Positions 45,761 through 53,514 are shown, counted from the first letter of the stretch. The stretch is 64,000 bases of DNA from Neorhizobium sp. SOG26 (GCF_003491345.1 NZ_CP025513.1:434001-498000), one strand, 5' to 3'. Numbers and translations: made by a program. Notes: generated from the letters alone by a model not told the origin.

Positions 45761-46687
45761 ATGATCCGCTTCGTTTCTATCCGCCTGCTGCGGGCACTCG
45801 TTACCATTCTTGCGGTTGTCACCTTTGCTTTCGTAGTGCTGAGGATATCCGGTGATCCGGCCCAGGTCATGCTCGGCCCCGACGTACCGCAGGACGCGGT
45901 TGATGCCTTTCGAGAAGCCTGGGGACTCGATCAGCCATTGTGGATCCAGTATCTCGCCTATATCCACTCCATCTTCACCGGCGACCTTGGCATTTCGATG
46001 CGGGACAAGGAGTCTGCGCTCCAACTGGTGCTGGAGCGAATCCCTGCGACGCTGCAACTGACGATACCGGCGCTGCTCTTGAAGCTTATTATTGGTATCC
46101 CGGCAGGAGTTTACGCAGCACTCCACCGGCAGAGTGGTATTGATCGGGGCGTGATCATGCTCTCGATCCTCGGGTTCACCATTCCGTCCTTCGTCATGGG
46201 CCTGCTTCTGGTCCTCATCTTTTCCGTGACCCTTGGTCTACTTCCTTCTGGCGGCCAAGGCACATGGATGCACAGTCTGCTTCCGACGATCACCATGAGC
46301 ATCGGCGGAATAGGCCTTCTTGCCCGCTTTTCGCGCAGCGCGATGATCGAAGTGATGGGCCAACCGTATATTCGCACCGCCTCCGCCAAAGGACTGAGAT
46401 GGTCCGACGTCGTCTGGCAACACGCCCTCCCGAATGCCGCGGTTCCGATCGTCACTATCGTTGGCTTCATGGTTGGTGCGTTGCTTGCTGGCGCGGTCGT
46501 GGTGGAGTCGATCTTCTCCTGGCCCGGCATCGGTCGCCTGCTTGTGGTGTCTGTCGCGAACCGCGATCTCGCTGTCGTTCAGTGCATTCTTCTGTTGATC
46601 GCCGCTACCATGGTGGTCTCCAATCTCATCGTTGACCTGCTTTACGGCTGGCTCGATCCGCGTCTTCGCGGACAGGCCGCGCATTAG
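45761..46687 (+). CDS. ABC importer permease, OppB/DppB type
   Basis: The 308-residue inner-membrane permease has six hydrophobic segments. It has the typical N-terminal RLLRALVTILAVVTFAFVVLR segment and the EAA loop RTASAKGLRWSDVVWQHALPNA, which docks the ATPase. AGGAG precedes ATG 45761. It is encoded directly before the second permease, and the pair forms the transmembrane channel. Confidence 0.93.
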   Translation: MIRFVSIRLLRALVTILAVVTFAFVVLRISGDPAQVMLGPDVPQDAVDAFREAWGLDQPLWIQYLAYIHSIFTGDLGISMRDKESALQLVLERIPATLQLTIPALLLKLIIGIPAGVYAALHRQSGIDRGVIMLSILGFTIPSFVMGLLLVLIFSVTLGLLPSGGQGTWMHSLLPTITMSIGGIGLLARFSRSAMIEVMGQPYIRTASAKGLRWSDVVWQHALPNAAVPIVTIVGFMVGALLAGAVVVESIFSWPGIGRLLVVSVANRDLAVVQCILLLIAATMVVSNLIVDLLYGWLDPRLRGQAAH

Positions 46688-46698
46688 GAAGGCAAATC

Positions 46699-47580
46699 GT
46701 GACTCCTGTAGAAATCACCCACCCATATGGTGGGAAAGCCCGCCGGCCGAGCTGGACCGCGATCCTTCGCCACACTGTCCCGCTGTCGATTTGTCTCGGT
46801 ATGCTGTGGCTTTTGACAATGGTGCTGGTCGCCGTCTTCGCCGATCTGCTCCGGCCCTATGGTATAACGGCGATGGACCTGTCGAACCGCCTCGTTGCGC
46901 CGGGTAGTACAAGGCACTGGCTTGGGACGGATGAACTCGGCCGCGACGTGCTGGCTCGCCTGATCCAGTCAATCCGGGTCTCACTCGTCATCGCCTTCAG
47001 CGCGACCATACTCTCCGCTTTCTTCGGTACGGCACTGGGTTTTGCCGCAGCGAAGTTCCGCGGCATCGTGGAGCACATTGTGCTTGTTCTGGCAGATTTC
47101 CAGGCGGCGCTGCCTTTCCTCATCATGTCGCTCGCGGTGCTCGCGTTCTTCGGTTCGTCCATGACGCTGATCGTTTGCCTGATGGGCTTCTATGGCTGGG
47201 AACGCTACGCGCGTATCGCACGTGGATTGGCCGTTTCAGCCAGCGCGCAAGGGTATGCTTCTGCCGTGGTCCAGCTCGGCGCATCACCGTTCAGGGTCTA
47301 TTTCCGTCATATCCTCCCGAACGTCGCTTCTACCCTGATCGTCTCGATGACACTCACCTTTCCGGAGATCATCCTGATGGAAAGCGGGCTTTCGTTTCTC
47401 GGCCTCGGCGTTCAGCCGCCGGAGACAAGCCTCGGTAACATGGTGGGCTTTGGCCGCGAATACCTGACGCGCGCGCCCTGGATCATGCTCGCGCCCGCTA
47501 CCGTCATCATGCTTACAACGCTGTCGATTTCGCTTGTGGGCGATTGGCTGCGGGACAAACTCGATCCGACCGTTCGCTAA
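46699..47580 (+). CDS. ABC importer permease, OppC/DppC type
   Basis: The 293-residue permease begins with a short cytoplasmic arm and a first hydrophobic segment, then the conserved HWLGTDELGRDVLARLI and an EAA-like loop (YASAVVQLGASPFRVYFRHILPN). It ends ISLVGDWLRDKLDP, as OppC proteins do. The start is GTG at 46699, with a weak GGAAGG upstream. It is the partner of the OppB-like subunit. Confidence 0.92.
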   Translation: MTPVEITHPYGGKARRPSWTAILRHTVPLSICLGMLWLLTMVLVAVFADLLRPYGITAMDLSNRLVAPGSTRHWLGTDELGRDVLARLIQSIRVSLVIAFSATILSAFFGTALGFAAAKFRGIVEHIVLVLADFQAALPFLIMSLAVLAFFGSSMTLIVCLMGFYGWERYARIARGLAVSASAQGYASAVVQLGASPFRVYFRHILPNVASTLIVSMTLTFPEIILMESGLSFLGLGVQPPETSLGNMVGFGREYLTRAPWIMLAPATVIMLTTLSISLVGDWLRDKLDPTVR

Positions 47581-47608
47581 CCTCCAATCAATATCCGGGG
47601 CAAAAGAC

Positions 47609-48355
47609 ATGACCTTGATCACCGGCCACCGCGGCGCGCGCAATCTCTGGCCCGAAAATTCGCTCGAAGGCTTCAGCAACGTGCTCGGCCTCAGAGTCGA
47701 TGCGGTCGAGTTCGACGTCCATATGACAGACGCCGGCGAGCTTATCATCATCCATGATGCGACTTTGGAGCGCACGACGGAAGGCCGGGGGCCTGCCCGC
47801 GCGATCTCGCCCGAAGCACGTCGTACCACAAGGTTGAAGCACAGCGACGAGACGTTACCCACCCTTGCAGATGTCCTCGACGTTCTAGGGCCAGCGGACC
47901 TGCCTCTGCATGTCGAACTCAAGAATGACGAAGCCGGAGACCCCTACGATGAGATTGTGGCAAAGGTCACGACCCAACTTTTCGACCGCGGCCTTTCGCA
48001 ACGCAGTTATCTTACGTCGTTCGACGTCTCTGTCCTGAAGGAGTGCCGCCGCGTAGCCCCGGGGATCAAGCGCCTCGTCTCCGTCAACACCGCATCGGCC
48101 GAACGGCACGGCGGGCTCAGCCGCTTCATCGAAACCGTCGATGAACTGGTCGAGATTGTCGCGGTCCACCACGACCTGCTGGAAGCCGAATGGGCGCTGA
48201 TCACCGACCTACTGCCACTCGAGCGGCTTTGTGTGTGGACGCTCAACGACGAGGCAATGATTGCGAAATGGCTAGAGCGCGGCATTGGCCACCTCACCTC
48301 TGACAATCCAGACAAGGCGATACGGCTTCGACAGACTTTCGCATCCGCAGCGTAA
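47609..48355 (+). CDS. Glycerophosphodiester phosphodiesterase (GDPD)-family enzyme
   Basis: The protein has 248 residues. The N-terminal ITGHRGARNLWPENSLEGF gives the HR…PENT-like catalytic block (His-Arg plus Glu-Asn), VEFDVHMTDAGELIIIHD gives the ExD…H metal and acid residues, and HVELKND follows. It lacks a signal peptide, so it should act in the cytoplasm on an imported phosphodiester. Position after a complete importer mirrors accF in agrocinopine operons, but glycerophosphodiesters are the default substrate of the family. Confidence 0.92.
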   Translation: MTLITGHRGARNLWPENSLEGFSNVLGLRVDAVEFDVHMTDAGELIIIHDATLERTTEGRGPARAISPEARRTTRLKHSDETLPTLADVLDVLGPADLPLHVELKNDEAGDPYDEIVAKVTTQLFDRGLSQRSYLTSFDVSVLKECRRVAPGIKRLVSVNTASAERHGGLSRFIETVDELVEIVAVHHDLLEAEWALITDLLPLERLCVWTLNDEAMIAKWLERGIGHLTSDNPDKAIRLRQTFASAA

Positions 48356-48392
48356 GCGGCGTCATCTTTGCCAAACTACCCGGAGAACCAAC

Positions 48393-49307
48393 ATGGGCAA
48401 TATAATTGCAACCGGATTCAATGCCGCTTCCAAAACTGGGGAGGTCGACAGCCTGGAAGCCGATCTTCGTGCACTCGCCGAGATTGGCGTGGACACCGTA
48501 GAGCTTGGCGTGACCACACTCGATGTAATAGCCGGCGGCCGCATCATGAGGGACCGCGCAGATCGACTGGTCGCGATGGCCCGTAGCTTTGATCTTCGCT
48601 ATACGGTGCATGGGCTGGTCTCATCGAACTTCATGGATCCAACCACCTGCCGTTACCAGCTTGATGCGGCCAAGGCCTTGGTCGAACTCTGTGATCGCCT
48701 CGAGGCTCGCATCCTCGTGCAGCACAGCGGCTCCCTACGTGCTGATCAGATCTTCGACCGGAGCGAAGCCGATAGCCGCGAGCGCGAAGCGCTGCTGGAA
48801 CTTGCCGACTTCGCGAAGCCCTATGGAGTCAGGATCGCACTAGAGAACATTTTCACCACGGAACCCGGCCAATATCGCCAGACTCCGGCACAGGTCGCCG
48901 AGACGGTGAAGGCCGTCAATCATCCCAACGTCGTAGCGCTTATAGATTTCAGCCATGCCTATATCGAATCGACGTATCGCGGCCTGAACTTTCGCGAACA
49001 AATAGCCGCGATGGCACCAGTTGCGGGTCATCTGCATCTGCATGATAGCTTTGGCCGTCCGCAAGGCTTCTACAAGGGCTTCCACCCTCAGGAGAATACG
49101 GCCATGGGCCTTGGCGACCTGCACATGCCGCTCGGCTGGGGCGACATCGAGTGGGAGAGCATCTTCAGTGAACTAGACTTCCTTCCCGGCACGATTGCGA
49201 TGATGGAAATCGGAGCCCGGTACAGGGCCGAGCAGCCAGAGTGCCTGGAACGCGCTCGCAGGTTGATGGCGATCAACAGCAGTGATCCCGCGATAGCGGC
49301 AGAGTAA
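48393..49307 (+). CDS. Sugar phosphate isomerase/epimerase (TIM-barrel, AP endonuclease 2 family)
   Basis: The product is 304 residues of the xylose-isomerase-like TIM-barrel family: EIGVDTVELGVTTLD, RYTVHGLVSSNF, ILVQHSGSL, GVRIALENIF, VVALIDFSHAYI, AGHLHLHDSFG, GTIAMMEIGARY. The histidines, glutamates and aspartates at strand ends form the usual metal site. ATG 48393 follows GGAG at 6 nt. It closes the importer operon and may act on the sugar or sugar phosphate released by the phosphodiesterase; the exact reaction cannot be read. Confidence 0.88.
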   Translation: MGNIIATGFNAASKTGEVDSLEADLRALAEIGVDTVELGVTTLDVIAGGRIMRDRADRLVAMARSFDLRYTVHGLVSSNFMDPTTCRYQLDAAKALVELCDRLEARILVQHSGSLRADQIFDRSEADSREREALLELADFAKPYGVRIALENIFTTEPGQYRQTPAQVAETVKAVNHPNVVALIDFSHAYIESTYRGLNFREQIAAMAPVAGHLHLHDSFGRPQGFYKGFHPQENTAMGLGDLHMPLGWGDIEWESIFSELDFLPGTIAMMEIGARYRAEQPECLERARRLMAINSSDPAIAAE

Positions 49308-49425
49308 CAGCGCCCGGTTCCTTGACAAACAGAACAACGTTCCTCGAAGAGGCTGTTAGAGGCCTTGGAGCAGGTTCTGTAAGAAAGGCTGCGAGGAGAG
49401 CTTTGAATGATCCCGCAGCTAGCAC

Positions 49426-49573
49426 ACGCGGAAATTATTTCCGCGTTCGGCCCTGAGCGGACAGAGCAATGAGGGTCAGACCCATCCTCTATCCTGTTCA
49501 AAGAAAGCGAGTGAAGCCGGGATCGGGCGGCAATGAACGCACCCTGACCGCATTTGTTCGTGAGACGCTTTCC
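49426..49573. repeat. Palindrome plus dispersed repeat, copy 2
   Basis: ACGCGGAAAT-T-ATTTCCGCGT (49426-49446) is a perfect palindrome with 10-base arms. It is followed at once by CGGCCCTGAGCGGACAGAGC and the ~127-base block that matches 15694-15820. The end of this block corresponds to the 3' end of the siderophore-interacting protein gene at the other copy. Confidence 0.75.
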
Positions 49574-49771
49574 TCCGAGGAACAAGCTGTCAACGAAATC
49601 GTCGCTACTCTTCGCGAGTATGTTGAGGAGCTACAGCGGAAGGGCGATCCCGTTCCTTTTCAACGCGTCGACATCGTCGATGAGGATGGTGCGCTTGTCC
49701 AATCCTTCTCGTCAGCAGAGTGTTTTGCATCCAATCATTGGCTGCCGGTATTAAAGGAGCCGAAACATTAG
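49469..49771 (+). CDS. Hypothetical protein, possibly chimeric
   Basis: This frame of up to 100 residues begins inside the dispersed repeat, so the first ~35 residues are repeat-derived. The remaining part (TAFVRETLSSEEQAVNEI, ATLREYVEELQRKGDPVPFQ, RVDIVDEDGALVQSFS) looks like normal soluble protein. There is no clear ribosome-binding site, and I do not recognise a family. The repeat may have replaced the original 5' end. Confidence 0.35.
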   Translation: MRVRPILYPVQRKRVKPGSGGNERTLTAFVRETLSSEEQAVNEIVATLREYVEELQRKGDPVPFQRVDIVDEDGALVQSFSSAECFASNHWLPVLKEPKH

Positions 49772-49799
49772 GCGGACCCGGCTCCGGCTTTCTTATGCC

Positions 49800-49988
49800 T
49801 TACCGGAACCTCGGCGCACGTGGCGGGGAATTAGACCTCAACTCATGGAGTGCGGCGCGCTTACCAAGAAGGGCTAGCAACTTCTTCTGCTCGGCCAGCG
49901 TCACTCCCGACTTTCTGCAATACTCAACGACGCAATGGTCCTGAGCCGGTACAAGTCTTACAATCTTCGGCCTTCGATGGTCCGACAT
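49800..49988 (-). CDS. Small basic protein, DUF3606-like
   Basis: This 62-residue minus-strand gene has an excellent GGAGG with 8 nt to ATG 49988. The sequence MSDHRRPKIVRLVPAQDHCV followed by EYCRKSGVTLAEQKKLLALLGKRAALHE fits the short helix-turn-helix-like pattern of DUF3606 (aromatic-x2-K/R-x-G-V/I-S/T-x3-L). Such genes are common and unexplained in Rhizobiales. The open frame extends to 50318, but the ribosome-binding site supports the short form. Confidence 0.65.
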   Translation of the reverse strand: MSDHRRPKIVRLVPAQDHCVVEYCRKSGVTLAEQKKLLALLGKRAALHELRSNSPPRAPRFR

Positions 49989-50207
49989 TTTCGTCTCCTC
50001 CTTGGCCCCATGGGTAAGATGATGCTCACGAGAATGACGTTCAACTAGGCCTTTTGAGCTAGCGCTGCAGCCGCCCGGGACGTGGAGGGACTTTGGTCCC
50101 ATTGCTCCGGAAGCGTCGCACGCTAGCTTCGTGATCACAGCCATCGTGGCTCCGGCCGCGACGCTGGGTTCAACTTTGAGCGTCCCTTCAAAGAGAACAT
50201 TGGCCCG

Positions 50208-50243
50208 TGTCAATCGGCGTCCAATATTCCACGCCGAAACACA
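50208..50243. mobile_element. 36-bp IS21 end-to-end footprint
   Basis: TGTCAATCGGCG followed by TCCAATATT and then CCACGCCGAAACACA joins the left terminus of the IS21 element at 24170 to its right terminus at 27907, with the whole interior missing. The 6-bp sequence GGCCCG flanks it on both sides (50202-50207 and 50244-50249), like a target duplication. It reads as an IS21 copy that collapsed by recombination between its ends, sitting in the 5' arm of a terminator hairpin. Confidence 0.8.
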
Positions 50244-50245
50244 GG

Positions 50246-50272
50246 CCCGCTCCGGCGGGTCTTTTTTTGCTG
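50246..50272 (+). terminator. Rho-independent terminator
   Basis: CCCGC-TCCG-GCGGG followed by TCTTTTTTT is a classic intrinsic terminator. If the IS21 footprint and one copy of GGCCCG are removed, the sequence becomes GGCCCGCTCCGGCGGGTC plus T-run, so the element inserted into the terminator's left arm. The transcript it ends is not obvious; the plus-strand ORF at 49469 or an unannotated small RNA are candidates. Confidence 0.8.
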
Positions 50273-50541
50273 GTTTGCCACCGTCCGAAATAGTCTCAGA
50301 GAATTCGGAGGTGCGCACCGGGCTGGAGAGGACTCAGCCGTTTCGCGGCTGAACCATCTCTTGTCCCGTGAGCGATGACGCACCGCAAGCTGAGACAATA
50401 GATCTTTGGGTTAGGTTGCCGCGTTACTGTAGAAGCGTACAATTCTGACTTAGCCGGGCAGCGAGGAGCCTCGACTTGTCAGGAGCGCGTGTTCAGTGGC
50501 ATGGCACGCGCTCCTAGCACTCTCCGTGGAAGGGGAAGCAT

Positions 50542-50793
50542 ATGCAGGAGATCACCGGCGGACAGCACTGGAGGTATCCCGTCACCATCAGGATCGGTTA
50601 TGGGCTACCTGAGGCAATTCGAGGCCCCTTAGAGGCCATTGAGTGCCTGGAGCACCGATGGCCTCAAAACGCAGGTCTTTATTTCGAACTGGCACTCCGA
50701 CGATGCGAGACAGCTGCGAGACGAGCCTCCTCAAATGAGGAAGCTCGCGAGATGTTCATGTCAGCGGCAATAGAGGCTTACGTCTTGGCCTGA
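50542..50793 (+). CDS. DUF982-family protein
   Basis: This 83-residue protein matches the rhizobial DUF982 pattern: VTIRIGYGLPEAIRGPLEAI, ECLEHRWPQNAGLYFELALR, C near the middle, and AREMFMSAAIEAYVLA at the end. GGGGAA precedes the ATG. These small soluble proteins are numerous in Rhizobiales genomes, especially on plasmids. Their function is unknown. Confidence 0.88.
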   Translation: MQEITGGQHWRYPVTIRIGYGLPEAIRGPLEAIECLEHRWPQNAGLYFELALRRCETAARRASSNEEAREMFMSAAIEAYVLA

Positions 50794-50895
50794 CCCGCTT
50801 CCCATCCTGCAATGACCATCCTTTCCGCCGTTGCAGCTAGACGGCCGGATCGTGCTGCATCGGTCCGGTCGTCGACTACTCCCGGAGGGGCATCT

Positions 50896-51108
50896 GTGAA
50901 GAAGAGCGCACCGCAATTGCTGAAAGTGCGGATCGCGTTAGCACAGGCGATTGCCGCATCGCTGATCCTCGGCATTACCTCTTACCTCTGCACCTACGAT
51001 GTATTGACAGCAGTCTGGTACACCCTGGGCACGCTTGTTCTGATGCAGATCTGGTACTTCGCCAACGTGGTCCTGCTCGTGTGGCAGGAGCGAAAGAGGA
51101 GCAATTGA
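50896..51108 (+). CDS. SyrA/ExoX-like small membrane protein (exopolysaccharide repressor family)
   Basis: From GTG 50896 the product is 70 residues with two hydrophobic segments (LAQAIAASLILGITSYLCT and VWYTLGTLVLMQIWYFANVV) and a basic tail (WQERKRSN). The pattern Y-F-x2-V-x-L-V-W near the end is typical of SyrA/ExoX-type proteins, which modulate exopolysaccharide production at the membrane. The GTG start is chosen because GGAGGGG lies 5 nt upstream; ATG 50812 would add 28 residues with no ribosome-binding site. Confidence 0.7.
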   Translation: MKKSAPQLLKVRIALAQAIAASLILGITSYLCTYDVLTAVWYTLGTLVLMQIWYFANVVLLVWQERKRSN

Positions 51109-51300
51109 GAAAGGCGGCAGCAAACGAGGGTATGTGGCAGGCGACTATCCCGTACTCCTATTTTTGCCTCCGGCGAGAAGACGATGGGGCTTCCAACAGC
51201 CACGCCTGAGATGCAAGATCTAGGGCTCATCCCGTAACGCTAAATTAGGACTGACAAAGCATTCGTTGTGCTCGATAGCATGCCGAGTGGACGTCCTGCC

Positions 51301-51510
51301 ATGCGGAACAAGACAAGTTCGCTCATCCATAAAGGTATCATCGCGGTCCTTGCCGCAGCTGCAGCTGCTTGCTTTGGCGTGAGCCTGTTCAAATGTGCAG
51401 CTTTCGCGATTTCAATGCTATTGATGTTTCAGATCGTGTCGTTATTGGCCGAAGCAGTCAGCAGACTGGGTGGTTCCCCTGACAGTTCCCCAGGGAAGGT
51501 TTCGAGATAG
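51301..51510 (+). CDS. Second small membrane protein, distant SyrA/ExoX-like paralogue
   Basis: The 69-residue product has two hydrophobic stretches (GIIAVLAAAAAACFGVSLF and AAFAISMLLMFQIVSLLAEAV) and a short polar tail. Size, two-segment layout and position 190 bp after the previous gene suggest a paralogue of the same family, but similarity is weak. In-frame starts at 51268 (GTG), 51280 and 51301 (ATG) are possible; 51301 gives the same length as its neighbour. Confidence 0.5.
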   Translation: MRNKTSSLIHKGIIAVLAAAAAACFGVSLFKCAAFAISMLLMFQIVSLLAEAVSRLGGSPDSSPGKVSR

Positions 51511-52011
51511 AACATTAACCATCTTCTGCGACAACGGCTGCGGGTAGTAATGTCATGCGCCCGTTCGATAGACGGGCTCAGACGGGAAAAACGGCAGAGC
51601 CCTTCAATCATTTAACGATCGCTCATCCTTGGCCGCACAAGGTTCAACACCTATCCAGCGCCTGCCTCACCGCCAATCGAGGCACTCAAAGGAGAGCTGC
51701 CCCCGCCCCGGGTAGCTCTCCTTTGCTTGTTCACCGCCCGCCTTAGACGTTGGGGTAGTGGATCACCCGAACGGTAATGTTAATGTCACAATGAGATGCT
51801 TTACTGCCTCCTGAGGCTCCTGTTTGCCTCCATCTCTGAACTTTCGCCAAACCCAAGGCGAGTTCTAGTCCGCGGGGCGGGATTACTCAGGTTGACCACC
51901 GGTCAGGCTGCTGCAGGCTTGGACGTGGGTTTCTCGCCCTATACCCATTCGGGAGTCGTCCCTGATCCACCAGGGGTGGCTCCTTCTCAACATTGAAGCG
52001 AAGGTGCTGTT
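51511..52011. other. Intergenic region with a strong hairpin
   Basis: AAAGGAGAGCT (51688-51698) pairs perfectly with AGCTCTCCTTT (51714-51724), an 11-bp stem flanked by A and T runs, so it could act as a bidirectional terminator. No gene is supported on either side; plus-strand frames at 51555 and 51796 lack ribosome-binding sites. Confidence 0.65.
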
Positions 52012-52356
52012 TTGGGCAAGAAGCTAGACCGGGTTTACCACGCCATCATTGAAGGGGCTTCCAAAGGCCTGTACGGCGACGAACTATGTAGATACGTGAT
52101 CGATGTCTACCCGAAGGCTTCCAGCAAACGCATCGTGCGAGCGTCTCTGTTGGCTCTGACTGACCCTGACGTTACGGACAGGAATGTCCTTAGCGTTGTT
52201 TACGCATTGGCCATAAAGCACAGAATGATCTCGCTCGGTGCGGACGAGGATCAGCATGAGGACGATGAAGAGGGGCCCAGCACGGCTTCTGTAGCCGCAA
52301 AGAAAAAGAAGAAACTTGAGACATCGGCCGCTGACATTCCGTCGTCACACACCTGA
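52012..52356 (+). CDS. Conserved hypothetical protein with charged tail
   Basis: The product has 114 residues from TTG 52012, preceded by GAAGG at 7 nt. It has a helical globular part (LDRVYHAIIEGASKGLYGDEL, ASSKRIVRASLLALTDPDV, RNVLSVVYALAIKHRMISL) and a highly charged tail with an acidic run (DEDQHEDDEEG) followed by KKKKK. The globular part looks like a small rhizobial protein family, but I cannot name it. An intrinsic terminator follows at 52414-52437. Confidence 0.7.
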   Translation: MGKKLDRVYHAIIEGASKGLYGDELCRYVIDVYPKASSKRIVRASLLALTDPDVTDRNVLSVVYALAIKHRMISLGADEDQHEDDEEGPSTASVAAKKKKKLETSAADIPSSHT

Positions 52357-52413
52357 GCGATGATCAAAACGCCGGATGATCCTCCCATTTCTTCTTCTCG
52401 GCTGCATAATATA

Positions 52414-52437
52414 GCACGCTTCGTGCGGGCTTTTTTA
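52414..52437 (+). terminator. Rho-independent terminator
   Basis: GCACG-CTT-CGTGC followed by GGGCTTTTTT, 57 bp after the stop of the preceding gene, fits an intrinsic terminator with a short GC-rich stem and a T-run. Confidence 0.8.
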
Positions 52438-52925
52438 TTCGCTTCACGCCCAAGGGCAGGTGCCACAGAATAAGCCGGCTGCCCTACTGCCCGGAGCCTA
52501 CCGCGCTTTGGGCCATCTATCGAAAGTTAGTCATTAAACCGAGCGCATGGGATACCCACCGCTGAAGGTCGCGCTGCCGTCTTGCGCTTGCTCCGCCAGA
52601 AAGCGTCGAGTCTTGATCAGATGCAGCAGGCGTTCGACGCGAAGGACTCAGTAGACTTCCTTCACACTTTCATGGGCTATAAACGTCTCCGCAATGAAAC
52701 GGTGGCCGTGATCATGGCGAAATCCTGCAGAAGCATCGGACCTTGGTCCGATCGAAGCAAGCAAGCACGGCGTCATATCCCTTGGATGAAGATCTGACCG
52801 GAAATTCTCGCATTACTGATCGCGATCGTGCTAGTCGCCGTTGCCGGTTTGGCGCTGGCTGAACTGGCTGATCTAACCCTGTCTGCAAGATTTAGCTTTT
52901 GATGTTTTGCAAGTTGGACATGCAG
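52438..52925. other. Intergenic region; hydrophobic ORF scrap
   Basis: No convincing gene. One plus-strand frame runs from about 52582 to a stop at 52795-52797 and continues after it with ILALLIAIVLVAVAGLAL (52801-52902), a membrane-segment-like stretch ending at a second stop. This may be the remnant of a small membrane protein. Confidence 0.45.
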
Positions 52926-53318
52926 CTAGACGAGGCTCAAATACCAGGACCATACAAAGTATGACCCAAAGGCCAGCGCCACGAGCCAGATGCAACCGAT
53001 CGCCATCAGCCCACCTTTACTGATCGGCCGGTCCTCTCTAGCCTTCGCCTGCTCACGGAACTCCTCCATCAATGGCGTAGGAATCAGCCGAACCGCCAAC
53101 ATGATCCCCAAAGGCAATAGGATGACCTCGTCCAGATAACCAAGGATCGGGATGAAGTCGGGGATGAGATCGATGGGCGATAACGCGTAAGCTGCGAAAG
53201 CCCCTGCGAGAAGCTTAGCAGCAAGAGGTGTGCGAGGATCGCGTGCTGCGATCCAAAGCGCCACCGCGTCTCGCTTAATCGTCCTCGCCCAATTCTTCAG
53301 ATCGACAAACAACGCCAT
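52926..53318 (-). CDS. DUF1232/YkvA-family membrane protein
   Basis: This 130-residue protein has the DUF1232 core PLAAKLLAGAFAAYALSPIDLIPDFIPILGYLDEVILLPLGI and a C-terminal membrane segment (LMAIGCIWLVALAFGSYFVWSWY). YkvA proteins are small membrane proteins of unknown role. The gene stands alone. It is flanked on its upstream side by a CGGCCCAAAGC motif copy (53376-53386). Confidence 0.9.
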   Translation of the reverse strand: MALFVDLKNWARTIKRDAVALWIAARDPRTPLAAKLLAGAFAAYALSPIDLIPDFIPILGYLDEVILLPLGIMLAVRLIPTPLMEEFREQAKAREDRPISKGGLMAIGCIWLVALAFGSYFVWSWYLSLV

Positions 53319-53450
53319 GCCTCATCGTAGATTGCTGCGTTGGAGGCTAGCTTAACTCATCCACTCGCAACTGAACGGCCCAAAGCTGCCCGCCTTTAGA
53401 TGCTGGAGCGGCGGAATAAGAATACTGACCTCGTATTACTACCTTCGGAC

Positions 53451-53514
53451 GAACAGACGAACAGACGAACAGACGAACAGACGAACAGACGAACAGACGA
53501 ACAGACGAACAGAC
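53451..53514. repeat. Tandem 8-bp repeat (GAACAGAC x 8)
   Basis: Eight uninterrupted copies of GAACAGAC, preceded by a partial GAC, make a perfect microsatellite-like array. Because 8 is not a multiple of 3, copy-number change would shift any reading frame through it. An open plus-strand frame (53400-53693) passes through and reads TDEQTNRR repeats, but it has no recognisable family. Confidence 0.9.

Larger units (their letters stand above)
49989..50541. other. Intergenic region with IS21 footprint and terminator
   Basis: Besides the IS21 footprint (50208-50243) and the terminator (50246-50272) listed separately, no gene is supported. Short frames such as 50131-50352 cross both features and are unlikely to be coding. 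The right part holds the promoter and a GGGGAA ribosome-binding site for the DUF982 gene. Confidence 0.5.

Noticed and set aside
49989..50318. Long upstream extension of the DUF3606-like gene
   Set aside because: A strong GGAGG sits before ATG 49988, and the extension runs across the IS21 footprint and a terminator.
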